DNA from: Salinilacustrithrix sp034522155
GTDB taxonomy: Bacteria > Actinomycetota > Acidimicrobiia > Acidimicrobiales > Salinilacustritrichaceae
Assembly (NCBI GenBank): GCA_034522155.1
Contig: JAXHLP010000006.1
Coordinates: forward strand, 496,001 to 560,000
DNA: 64,000 bases
Direction: 5' to 3'
The translations under genes and the position numbers were made by a program. Shown here one piece after another: positions 57,264 through 64,000 of this stretch (its first letter is position 1; the number at the start of each line of letters is the position of its first letter). Under the pieces are notes generated by a model. That model was not told the DNA's origin. It did no database searches and saw only the letters and a program-made list of their open reading frames with translations.

Positions 57264-58115
57264 ATGCCCATCAACCCCGATGCCGTCGGCTTCAGAGGCG
57301 AGCCGACCCGCCAGGCCTGGACCTCGAAGGACGCGTTGCTCTACGCCGTGGGCGTGGGCGCGGGCCACGAGCCGCTCGAGGAGCTGGCGTTCACCACCGA
57401 GAACACGTCCGACGTCGACCAGCGCGTGCTCCCGACGATGGCCGTGGTCCTCGGCTTCGGCGGCAGCGCCATGGGGCACATCGGCGACTTCAACCCCGCG
57501 ATGCTGGTCCACGGCGAGCAGTCGATCGAGCTCCACCGCGAGATCCCGGTCGAGGGTGAGATCGAGTCGGTGGAAGAGATCGTCGGCATCTGGGACAAGG
57601 GCAAGGGTGCGGTCGTGGAGCTGAAGTCCACCGCGACGTTGGTCTCCGATGGCGAGCCCCTGTTCGAAAAGACCATGTCGGCGTTCATCCGCGGCGAGGG
57701 CGGCTGGGGTGGCGACTCCGGACCGTCCCTGCAGTGGGAACAGCCCGACCGCGACCCGGACGAATCGGTCACCTTCTCGACCCGGCCGGAGCAGGCGCTG
57801 ATCTACCGGCTCTCCGGCGATCGCAACCCGCTGCACGCCGATCCCAACTTCGCCGCGATGGGCGGCTTCGACCGGCCCATCCTCCACGGGCTGTGCACCT
57901 ACGGCTTCACGGGCCGGGGTCTGCTCCGGGCGCTCTGCGACGGCGACCCCGCCCGGTTCGAGGCGATGTACGGCCGGTTCTCGTCACCGGTGCTGCCGGG
58001 CGAGGACCTCACCATCAACGTGTGGCGAACCGGCGACGGTGAGGCCGTGTACCAGACGGTGGGCAGCGACGGCCGTGTCGTCATCGACAAGGGCACCTGT
58101 CGCCACACCTCTTGA
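57264..58115 (+). CDS. MaoC-type 2-enoyl-CoA hydratase 2 (double hot-dog)
   Basis: 283 residues. The first hot-dog has PTMAVVLGFGGSAMGHIGDF near residue 55 and the second the catalytic hydratase motif ALIYRLSGDRNPLHADPNFA near 180 (Asp-x4-His), GFDRPILHGLCTYGFTGRGL near 200 and RFSSPVLPGEDLTINVWRTG near 232. This is the hydratase-2 domain order of peroxisomal MFE-2; here it is a separate protein behind its SDR partner. Spacing and the shared promoter make an operon almost certain. Confidence 0.94.
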   Translation: MPINPDAVGFRGEPTRQAWTSKDALLYAVGVGAGHEPLEELAFTTENTSDVDQRVLPTMAVVLGFGGSAMGHIGDFNPAMLVHGEQSIELHREIPVEGEIESVEEIVGIWDKGKGAVVELKSTATLVSDGEPLFEKTMSAFIRGEGGWGGDSGPSLQWEQPDRDPDESVTFSTRPEQALIYRLSGDRNPLHADPNFAAMGGFDRPILHGLCTYGFTGRGLLRALCDGDPARFEAMYGRFSSPVLPGEDLTINVWRTGDGEAVYQTVGSDGRVVIDKGTCRHTS

Positions 58116-58121
58116 GCCAGC

Positions 58122-58424
58122 TCAGGAGTAGTAGGTCCCGAGGTAGCGATCGAGGGCGTCCCGAATCGCCGCGAACTGCCGTTCGTGGCGGTCCGGCAGG
58201 ACGCCGAACTTCTGCTCGCTGGTCGCGATCCACTCGGAGGTGATGGTGTCGATGGCGCCCACCGCCAGGGTGAAGCGCCGATTGCGGCGCTCGAAGTCGA
58301 TGCGACCGCGCGCGGCGTCGACGCTGGTGACGTCGAAGCCCGCGGCCGGCAGGGCCTGGACGAACGCGTCGTAGACCACGGGCCAGGGCTGGTCCACGGT
58401 GTGGACCTCGGTGCGCGCCCCCAT
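58122..58424 (-). CDS. Small hypothetical protein paired with an LLM oxidoreductase
   Basis: 100 residues: an alpha/beta domain with WPVVYDAFVQALPAAGFDVT, RGRIDFERRNRRFTLAVGAI and QFAAIRDALDRYLGTYYS. Resembles small lipid-binding or START-like folds, though I cannot name a family. ATG 58424 overlaps the LLM stop (TGATG), so they are translationally coupled; convergent with the MaoC gene. Confidence 0.7.
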   Translation of the reverse strand: MGARTEVHTVDQPWPVVYDAFVQALPAAGFDVTSVDAARGRIDFERRNRRFTLAVGAIDTITSEWIATSEQKFGVLPDRHERQFAAIRDALDRYLGTYYS

Positions 58425-59314
58425 CAGCGGGCCAACAGCTCGGCGACCCGCCCGCACAGCTCGATGGAACGGACCGCGTCGGGCTGGGGGATGCCCATCA
58501 TCGTGCGGATGATGACGTCGGTGAACCCGAGGTCGGCGAAGGTGGCGAGCTGCTCACTCACCTGCTCGACGTCGCCGTAGGCCACGGCCCCGCGAGGCTG
58601 GCCTCCGCGGTAGCCGGCCTCGATCAGCCCGTCGCCCGTGGTGGTGGCGGCCGCGCCGTCGTCGCCGACGAACACGTCCTTGCGGATGGCCAGGGTCCCG
58701 GGTTCGCGGCCGTGGCGCTCACATGCGTCGAGGTACTGGTCCATCTGCGTCCGCGCCACCTCGGCGTCGATGCCCGCGTCGGCGTACCAGCCGGTGCCGA
58801 GCCGAGCGGCCCGGTCGAGCGCGGTCTCGGCGTGCGCGCCGATCCACCACTCCACCTCGCGCGGTGGCGTGGGTGCGATGCGGGCCCCGCCCACCTCCTC
58901 GCCGGCGAGCAGGGCCTGGACGGTCCGGATCGTCTCCTCGAGCCGGTGGCCGCGGTGAGGGACGTCGAGGCCCATGGCGTCGACCTGATCCCGTCCGCCG
59001 AGGCCGGTCTGGACGATGAAGGGGCCGTCGGCGATCGAGGCGAGCGTCCCGATCTGCTCGGCCATCAGCACCGGGTTCCACGCGGGAACGAGGAACAGGC
59101 AGCCGGCGGGGCGTTCGTCCCACTCGGCGAGGAGCCGGCCCAGCATGGGGACGTTCTGGACGTAGGGAACCGGTCCGGTCGAGTGATGGTCGCCGATGGT
59201 CAGGCACGACAGGCCCGTCGAAGCAGCCGCCCGTGCCCGCTCGAGGACCCACGCCGTGGCCTCGACGCCGGACCCGCCAGGGTGCGCGCTGCACAACGAG
59301 ATGCCGAGTCGCAT
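58424..59314 (-). CDS. LLM-class, probably F420-dependent, oxidoreductase
   Basis: 296 residues. Barrel motifs: LSCLTIGDHHSTGPVPYVQN near residue 35, GCLFLVPAWNPVLMAEQIGT near 70, PFIVQTGLGGRDQVDAMG near 97, RLEETIRTVQALLAGEEVGG near 125 and EWWIGAHAETALDRAARLGT near 155. ATG 59314; coupled with the small downstream gene. Substrate unknown. Confidence 0.92.
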   Translation of the reverse strand: MRLGISLCSAHPGGSGVEATAWVLERARAAASTGLSCLTIGDHHSTGPVPYVQNVPMLGRLLAEWDERPAGCLFLVPAWNPVLMAEQIGTLASIADGPFIVQTGLGGRDQVDAMGLDVPHRGHRLEETIRTVQALLAGEEVGGARIAPTPPREVEWWIGAHAETALDRAARLGTGWYADAGIDAEVARTQMDQYLDACERHGREPGTLAIRKDVFVGDDGAAATTTGDGLIEAGYRGGQPRGAVAYGDVEQVSEQLATFADLGFTDVIIRTMMGIPQPDAVRSIELCGRVAELLAR

Positions 59315-59350
59315 GGCGTGATCCTGCCAGCCCGGCTCGCGGGGTGGCGG

Positions 59351-60010
59351 TCAGAACAGCCGGAGCTCGTTCGACTCGATGCCCTGGAGCTCGTCGTAGT
59401 CGACCTCCACGCAGCCGATGCCCCGGTCGCTGGCCAGGGTCCGGGCCTGGGGCTTGATCTGCTCGGCGACGAACACGCCGCGCACCGGGGCGAGCCGGGG
59501 ATCCCGGTTGAGGAACTCGAGGTAGCGGGTGAGCTGCTCGACGCCGTCGATCTCGCCGCGACGCTTGATCTCCACGGCCACGGCCGTGCCGTCGGCGTCG
59601 CGGCAGAGCAGGTCGACCGGGCCGATGTCGGTGGGGTACTCCCGGCGAACGAGCGACAGTCCCGTGCCGATCACCTCGGTCCGTTCCGACAGCAGCTCCT
59701 GGAGGTGAGCCTCGACCCCCGCCTTCTGCAGTCCGGGCTCGGGGCCGAGCGCCAGCTCGGTGTCGTTGTGGATCTCGTCGACGGTGATCTCGAGCTCCTC
59801 GCCCTTCTTGCCACGCACGAGCCACCGAGCGGGTTCCTCCTCGATGGTGCAGGGCGGGCTCATCCAGTTGAGCGGCTTGTAGGCCCGGTCGTCGGAGTGG
59901 ATCGAGACCGAGCCGTCGGCCTTCACCAGGATCAGCCGGTCGGCCATCGGGAGGTGGGCGGTGAGCTTGCCGCGATAGTCGACCGAGCAGCGGGCGATGA
60001 CGAGACGCAC
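59351..60010 (-). CDS. nucS: NucS (EndoMS-type) mismatch-specific endonuclease
   Basis: 219 residues. NucS runs mismatch repair in actinobacteria that lack MutS/MutL. N-terminal binding domain RLVIARCSVDYRGKLTAHLP and DRAYKPLNWMSPPC; C-terminal RecB-like nuclease with GPVDLLCRDADGTAVAVEIK near residue 135 carrying Asp, Glu and Lys, then RRGEIDGVEQLTRYLEFLNR. The last residues NELRLF fit the beta-clamp-binding end seen in NucS. GTG 60010 has TACGAT 8 nt upstream, formed partly by the end of the hairpin repeat. Confidence 0.95.
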   Translation of the reverse strand: MRLVIARCSVDYRGKLTAHLPMADRLILVKADGSVSIHSDDRAYKPLNWMSPPCTIEEEPARWLVRGKKGEELEITVDEIHNDTELALGPEPGLQKAGVEAHLQELLSERTEVIGTGLSLVRREYPTDIGPVDLLCRDADGTAVAVEIKRRGEIDGVEQLTRYLEFLNRDPRLAPVRGVFVAEQIKPQARTLASDRGIGCVEVDYDELQGIESNELRLF

Positions 60011-60020
60011 GCCGGAGGAT

Positions 60021-60072
60021 CGTAGGTCTGGCGGGCCCGCCTTCGGCGGTCCCGCCAGGTCCTGCGACTCAT
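60021..60072 (+). repeat. CGTAGGTCTG hairpin repeat, copy 1
   Basis: CGTAGGTCTGGCGGG, CCCGCCTTCGGCGGT, CCCGCCAGGTCCTGCG and ACTCATT in order. GGCGGGCCCGCC and GGCGGTCCCGCC give a stable stem with TTC loop. Only 10 nt from the nucS start; its first bases complete the minus-strand TACGAT -10 box. Confidence 0.8.
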
Positions 60073-60083
60073 TGCCATGTCGT

Positions 60084-60137
60084 CGTAGGTCTGACCGGGC
60101 CCGCCTTCGGCGGTCCCGCCAGGTCCTGCGGCTCGTT
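60084..60137 (+). repeat. CGTAGGTCTG hairpin repeat, copy 2
   Basis: A second copy of the same element, 11 bp after copy 1, nearly identical through the stem and the CAGGTCCTGCG flank. It ends in GCTCGTTCTGAC, and a third, inverted copy lies at 34676. Confidence 0.8.
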
Positions 60138-60181
60138 CTGACTTCGTCGGTCCAGAACGGGGGCTCACCGGTGAGGCCGGG

Positions 60182-60718
60182 TCACGGATCGATCGGGCGC
60201 ACGCCGTGCTCGGTGACCAGGTGGTTCATCGGTCGGTCGTGGGGTTCCCGCGGCAGACGGTCGACGATGCGAGCGGTGCAGGTCACACCGACCACCGGAA
60301 TGCCCGAGGCGAGTTGGGGAAGCAGACGGTCGTAGTGGCCACCGCCCCGACCGAGTCGGAAGCCGTCGTGGTCGAAGACGCGGCCCGGCACCAACACCGC
60401 GGCGAGCTCACCAGGGGCGACGGTGGGTGCGTCCGGTGGTGGTTGGTCCAGGCCGACCCGGTGCCGCTCGTTGCTCCCGACGTCGTGGTGCAGCGTCATC
60501 GTTCCGTCGTCGCCGACGCGGGGGAGCACCGTGCCGATCGCGACCGGGATCTCGTCGGGGAGGGCGAGGTAGCCGAGGACGGGTCCGTCGACGTCGCCGA
60601 GAAAACGCTCGACGTGGCCGGCGACCCGCGCCGCGACGTCAGTGGTGACGGGTTCGAGGCGCCGAGCCCAGCGGCGCCACTCGCCCTTGGTGGTCGGCAC
60701 TGGCTCGGATGCGCCCAT
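60182..60718 (-). CDS. 5-formyltetrahydrofolate cyclo-ligase
   Basis: 178 residues. EWRRWARRLEPVTTDVAARV at the start, VLGYLALPDEIPV near 47, LAAVLVPGRVFDHDGFRLGR near 105 and GGGHYDRLLPQL, the family GRGGG-[YH]-YD motif binding ATP/substrate. Converts 5-formyl-THF to 5,10-methenyl-THF. ATG 60718 touches the UbiB stop (overlap 1 bp), so they form an operon. Confidence 0.93.
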   Translation of the reverse strand: MGASEPVPTTKGEWRRWARRLEPVTTDVAARVAGHVERFLGDVDGPVLGYLALPDEIPVAIGTVLPRVGDDGTMTLHHDVGSNERHRVGLDQPPPDAPTVAPGELAAVLVPGRVFDHDGFRLGRGGGHYDRLLPQLASGIPVVGVTCTARIVDRLPREPHDRPMNHLVTEHGVRPIDP

Positions 60719-62319
60719 CAGGCGAGGCGTCGACCCTCGAGGCGCTTGCGGATGGTCTCCCGCCGCTCCTGGAGGTCGCGGTAGGTCAGCCGGTTGACGT
60801 CGTCGCCCAGACCGAACCCGGCCTTGACGCCCTCCATGTCGAGCTCCCAGCCGTCCTCGCCCATGCCGAGCTGTTCGGCGATGGTCTGGCCGTGGCGGGT
60901 GGCGAAGTACATCGTCACCGAGGCGACCTCCTCGAGGAGGTCGAGGTCGGGGGCCAGTGTGGCGATGGCGCCGTCGACGAACATCAGGTTCTTGACGAAG
61001 AGCATCAGCTCCTTGGGGATCCTGGCCCCGTAGCCGAGCAGTGCCTTGATGGTCTTCTGGATCTCGGTGACGAGCTCATCGCCGTCGAGCTGGGTGGGGT
61101 CGAGTACCTCGCCGGTATCGAGGCCGAGGTCCCGGATGACCGCGTCGAGGTCGGTCTCGGGTGGCAGCGCACCGAGGTCTCGCATGGCCGCGAGCTGGCC
61201 CTTCGGGTCGTTCGATGTGCTGGACATCAGCAGCCGGAGGAAGGCAATGCGCTTGAACTCGTCGAGTCGACCGGTGATGCCGAAGTCGAGCAGCGCGGTC
61301 CGGCCGTCCGGGAGGACGAACAGGTTCCCCCCGTGCAGGTCGCCGTGGAAGATCCCGTGGATGAGGGCGCCCTCCATGAAGCCGATCATCCCCGTGCGCA
61401 CCACCGCTTCGGTGTCGACGCCTGCGTCACGCATGCCGGCGACGTCGTCGAACTTGAACCCGTCGAGGCGCTCCATCACGAGAACGCGTCGCGTGACCAG
61501 CGTCGGGTGCGGACGGGGGATGACGTAGCCCCGCTGGTCGAGCGCCGCGAACGACTCGGCGATGTCGAGCATGTTCTCCGCCTCGAGCCGGAAGTCGAGC
61601 TCCTCGGCGATGGTCTCGGCGAACAGCTCGACCAGCGCGGGCGGGTTGGCCAGCGCAGCGACGGGGATCCGGCCGACGAGCTTGGGTGCCAGCCACGCCA
61701 TGACGCGCAGGTCCTGGCGTACGCGTGTCGCCACGGCCGGCCGCTGCACCTTGACGACGACGTCCTCGCCGCTGCGCAGCGTGGCCAGGTGGACCTGGGC
61801 GATGGAGGCGGCGGCCAGTGGCTCGGTGTCGAACGAGGAGAACACCTCCTCGATCGGCTGGTCGAGGTCCTCCTCCACCACGGTGCGTACGGCATCCCAC
61901 GGTTCGGGTGGCACCTGGTCGCGGCATTTCTTGGTCTCGGCGACGAGCTCCTCGGGGAACAGGCCCTCGCCGCTCGAGATGATCTGGGCGAGCTTGATGT
62001 AGGTCGGGCCCAGCGCTTCGGCGGCCAGGCGCAGTCGCTCGGAGAGGTCGCGCCGCGAGACGCTGCCCCCGTGCTTCTTGGCGCCGAGGGTCCAGCGACC
62101 GACCGCCCAGCCCAGGTGGCGGGTCACCGTGCCGACGCGACGGGCGGGAGGCAGGAGGCCCGGCCGGGTGAGCCCGGGGAGATCGGCACGCAGGACGGCC
62201 CGTGCGACCGACAGCGGGGGCAGCCAGGTCAACTCGTCGCGGTCGATGATCCACGGCGGGTCGTCCGAGAAGGCACCGAGCTCCCGGTCGCCAGGTCTGT
62301 CGTCCGCCGTGTCGGCCAT
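60718..62319 (-). CDS. ABC1/UbiB (AarF) atypical kinase
   Basis: 533 residues of the UbiB family. The N-terminal signature is LGPTYIKLAQIISSGEGLFP near residue 98, where the usual KxGQ is KLAQ. Then PLAAASIAQVHLATLRSGED near 175 (Ala-rich loop and VAIK-like VVVKVQRP), DGAL-type HGIFHGDLHGGNLFVLPDGR near 320 (catalytic loop) and ALLDFGITGRLDEFKR near 342 (DFG). A C-terminal tail region follows. Such proteins support isoprenoid-quinone or lipid metabolism. ATG 62319; the Gly-to-Ala change in KxGQ is unusual. Confidence 0.93.
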   Translation of the reverse strand: MADTADDRPGDRELGAFSDDPPWIIDRDELTWLPPLSVARAVLRADLPGLTRPGLLPPARRVGTVTRHLGWAVGRWTLGAKKHGGSVSRRDLSERLRLAAEALGPTYIKLAQIISSGEGLFPEELVAETKKCRDQVPPEPWDAVRTVVEEDLDQPIEEVFSSFDTEPLAAASIAQVHLATLRSGEDVVVKVQRPAVATRVRQDLRVMAWLAPKLVGRIPVAALANPPALVELFAETIAEELDFRLEAENMLDIAESFAALDQRGYVIPRPHPTLVTRRVLVMERLDGFKFDDVAGMRDAGVDTEAVVRTGMIGFMEGALIHGIFHGDLHGGNLFVLPDGRTALLDFGITGRLDEFKRIAFLRLLMSSTSNDPKGQLAAMRDLGALPPETDLDAVIRDLGLDTGEVLDPTQLDGDELVTEIQKTIKALLGYGARIPKELMLFVKNLMFVDGAIATLAPDLDLLEEVASVTMYFATRHGQTIAEQLGMGEDGWELDMEGVKAGFGLGDDVNRLTYRDLQERRETIRKRLEGRRLA

Positions 62320-62374
62320 GGGCGCATTCTGGCCCGTGCGAGCTGATTCGACAGCTCGCGAGCGTGCCGGTCGT

Positions 62375-62743
62375 TCAGCCCTGCTGCTTTCGCCGCAGTC
62401 GCGCGAGTTCCTCGTGCTCGGCCCGTTGTCGCCGGCGCCGGCTGCGCCACAGCTCGGCCAGCAGCAGGGTGGCGATGGACGAGGCGACCAGGGTCGCGAG
62501 GAGGATCACGAACAGGGGAGCGTCGGCCTCGAAGCTCAGGAACTCGATGGGCACCGACCCGGTGTTCTGGGCGAGGAAGACGATCGCCAGCACCAGGACT
62601 GCGAAGATGCCGATGAGCAGCGCGGAGACACCGGTTCCCGGATACTTGTTGACCACGTCCGGCTGATCTGGCTCGCCCCCGTCCCCGGACCCGCTCGGTT
62701 CGGGCGAGGTCTCGGACTCGGCGGGGTGGTCGTCTCCACGCAC
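62375..62743 (-). CDS. LapA-domain (DUF1049) membrane protein
   Basis: 122 residues. A disordered acidic N-terminus, then KYPGTGVSALLIGIFAVLVL, AIVFLAQNTGSVPIEFLSFE near residue 60 (the diagnostic QNxxxVxxxFL pattern of LapA), APLFVILLATLVASSIATLL and a basic coiled-coil tail RSRRRRQRAEHEELARLRRK. TACACT lies 6 nt before the GTG at 62743. LapA proteins are inner-membrane assembly factors in proteobacteria; role here unknown. Confidence 0.9.
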   Translation of the reverse strand: MRGDDHPAESETSPEPSGSGDGGEPDQPDVVNKYPGTGVSALLIGIFAVLVLAIVFLAQNTGSVPIEFLSFEADAPLFVILLATLVASSIATLLLAELWRSRRRRQRAEHEELARLRRKQQG

Positions 62744-62786
62744 GACCGGAGTGTATCTCTCCCCGTCGTCGGGTCCCCGTGAGGAG

Positions 62787-62903
62787 TCAGAATCGCGGTC
62801 GGCGCCGCTCGACCAGCGCGGTGGCGCCCTCGCGGAGGTCCGGGCCGGCGGCGAGCTCCTCGAGAAGGGCCATCGACTCGCGGACCGAACGGCCCGGATC
62901 GCC
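62787..62903 (-). pseudogene. C-terminal remnant of an enoyl-CoA hydratase/isomerase
   Basis: The minus frame ending at TGA (62787-62789) reads VRESMALLEELAAGPDLREG and ATALVERRRPRF, which matches the usual end of crotonase-family proteins (ESLALL...REGxxAFLEKRxPRF). The upstream 110 bp keeps no crotonase sequence, start codon or frame support. A relic between the LapA-like gene and the flippase. Confidence 0.55.
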
Positions 62904-63016
62904 GTGGAGGAGATCCCCCAGAGCTGGTCCATCCCTCGGCGCCTCCCCGTCGGCCTCACGCCGGCTGTCGAGGGTCGCGACCAGGCGGTGCCGGGCACCT
63001 AGAGTCGTCCGCTGTC

Positions 63017-64000
63017 ATGGCTCGGCCGACGAAGGTGCTGGGAGAGGCCCGGGGCTCATGGCTGGGCCGTCAGTTCGCGCTCATCCGCCGGAGCACCCGA
63101 GGGGTCGGCCCGGTCACCGTCGGCGTCCTCATCGCCGGCGGCTGCACCTACGGGTTCTTGGGCGTCACCGCACGTGCGATCGGTCCCGAGGAGTTCAACG
63201 CGGTCTCCGCGCTCTGGGCGCTGGTGTTCACGGCGGGTCCGGGCCTGTTCCTCCCGCTCCAGCAGGAGCTGGGTCGTTCGCTGGCCGCACGCGTCGCGGA
63301 CAGCTCGGGCGCGTCCGATGTGTTCCGCCACGGACTGCTCCCCGTGGTGTTCCTCGTGATCGGCGCGATCGTCGCGACACTGCTCGCCGGCCCGCTCCTC
63401 GTGGACCACGTGCTCGGCGGTAGCTGGCTGCTCTTCCTGGCGCTCGAGATCTCCATCGTCAGCTTCGCGACGAGCTTCGTCGCGCGCGGGTTGCTGTCCG
63501 GTCTGGGACAGTTCGTGGGCTTCGCGCGCGTCGTCGCTGGCGAGGCGGCGGTCCGGCTGGTGCTGGCTGTGGTTCTGGCGGTGGCCGGCGTCGACGACGC
63601 AGGGCCCTACTGCCTGGCCATCGCGTTGTCCCCGTTCGTGTCCGTTGCTGCACTCTGGTCGTGGCGTCGGCCGCCATCGATCCCACCCGGTCCCCCGATC
63701 TCCCGCCGGAGCCTGGCCCGGGCCCTCAGCTACCTCCTCGCCGGGTCGTTGTGCGCCCAGGGTCTGGCCAACGCAGGTCCGATCGTGGTCGAGATCATGG
63801 CGATCGACGGACAGGGAGCGGAAGCCGGCCGCTTCCTCGCGGCGCTGATGATCGCTCGCTTGGCGCTGTACCTCTTCCAGGCGGTGCAGGCGGCCCTGGT
63901 ACCGAACCTCGCGGCGATGGCGAAGTCCGGTCACCTGGACGAGTTCAAGGCCGCGGTCCGCAACCTGGTTCGCGTCATCGGGGCGCTCACCGTGGTGGGG
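63017..64000 (+). CDS. Polysaccharide-flippase-like membrane protein, truncated by the window
   Basis: 328 visible residues; the end lies past the window. About nine hydrophobic helices appear, starting with VGPVTVGVLIAGGCTYGFLG, ARAIGPEEFNAVSALWALVF near residue 52, LLPVVFLVIGAIVATLLAGP near 107 and FATSFVARGLLSGLGQFVGF near 150. The GPEEFN pattern after the first helix is like Wzx/MATE-type lipid-linked oligosaccharide flippases. Probable export of cell-envelope polysaccharide. ATG start. Confidence 0.75.
   Translation, partial: MARPTKVLGEARGSWLGRQFALIRRSTRGVGPVTVGVLIAGGCTYGFLGVTARAIGPEEFNAVSALWALVFTAGPGLFLPLQQELGRSLAARVADSSGASDVFRHGLLPVVFLVIGAIVATLLAGPLLVDHVLGGSWLLFLALEISIVSFATSFVARGLLSGLGQFVGFARVVAGEAAVRLVLAVVLAVAGVDDAGPYCLAIALSPFVSVAALWSWRRPPSIPPGPPISRRSLARALSYLLAGSLCAQGLANAGPIVVEIMAIDGQGAEAGRFLAALMIARLALYLFQAVQAALVPNLAAMAKSGHLDEFKAAVRNLVRVIGALTVVG

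Noticed and set aside
60021..60137. Tandem hairpins as a simple Rho-independent terminator of the 5-FCL gene
   Set aside because: No U-tract follows the stems, they are part of a wider repeat family, and a third copy lies where no gene ends.
60718..62334. Plus-strand open frame opposite the UbiB gene
   Set aside because: Residue usage is that of an antisense translation and the minus strand carries clear UbiB motifs.
62787..62998. A full enoyl-CoA hydratase gene
   Set aside because: Only the last ~38 residues can be read; no start codon, oxyanion-hole motifs or core domain are upstream.

Overview
The window is high-GC, densely coded bacterial DNA from an actinobacterium, most likely class Acidimicrobiia (inference). 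The grounds are a three-gene SOS mutasome (imuA', imuB, dnaE2) with actinobacterial LexA boxes, NucS mismatch endonuclease, CofC for cofactor F420 with three LLM-class and one PPOX-type oxidoreductase, a mycothiol-amidase-like protein, GTG starts throughout, and short TANNNT -10 boxes placed 6-8 nt before start codons, which implies many leaderless mRNAs. I saw no tRNA, rRNA, CRISPR, complete insertion sequence or prophage.

Layout. 0-9.5 kb: a partial PIN-PhoH protein, HIT protein, YqgE, a PIG-L/CofC pair, a GTGA-overlapped gpsA / six-hairpin glycosidase-like / class III cyclase operon, and rnhB. 9.5-12.4 kb: small membrane proteins, a VOC protein whose 5' end appears to be joined to an inverted AraC fragment, an Nfu-N protein and a beta-propeller protein. 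12.4-23 kb: the SOS region, with imuA'-imuB behind one LexA box and dnaE2-alkB behind a second one; oxidoreductase, glutamate dehydrogenase, PPOX and CAP genes lie between. Three copies of a roughly 50-bp palindromic element sit in imuB and dnaE2, and dnaE2 carries a separate 52-codon insert. 23-34 kb: a MaoC protein, a second glutamate dehydrogenase, an SPFH/NfeD pair, an Mca-like amidase, ChbG, a nuclease, a thiolase and membrane proteins.

34-43 kb: two LLM oxidoreductases, an SDR, a methyltransferase/uracil-DNA-glycosylase fusion with a small partner gene, a kinase-like protein lacking its whole catalytic centre, PAP2, a RecB-like nuclease and a hydrolase. 43-53 kb: acyl-CoA dehydrogenases, a helicase, SDR, arsenate reductase, TMEM165-type transporter, an acyl-CoA synthetase with a likely frameshift at its 5' end, and an RpoD-like sigma factor. 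53-64 kb: geranylgeranyl-reductase-like and VanW proteins, an SDR/MaoC pair behind possible operators, LLM, nucS, two tandem hairpin repeats, 5-FCL, UbiB, LapA, a crotonase fragment and a partial flippase.

DNA repair is the main theme (ImuA', ImuB, DnaE2, AlkB, NucS, RNase HII, UDG fusion, PD-(D/E)XK nuclease, helicase). The second is CoA-linked lipid or steroid-type catabolism (two ACADs, a thiolase, two MaoC, two MFE-type SDRs, TesB-like thioesterase, acyl-CoA synthetase). Small-scale genome decay is visible at several junctions.
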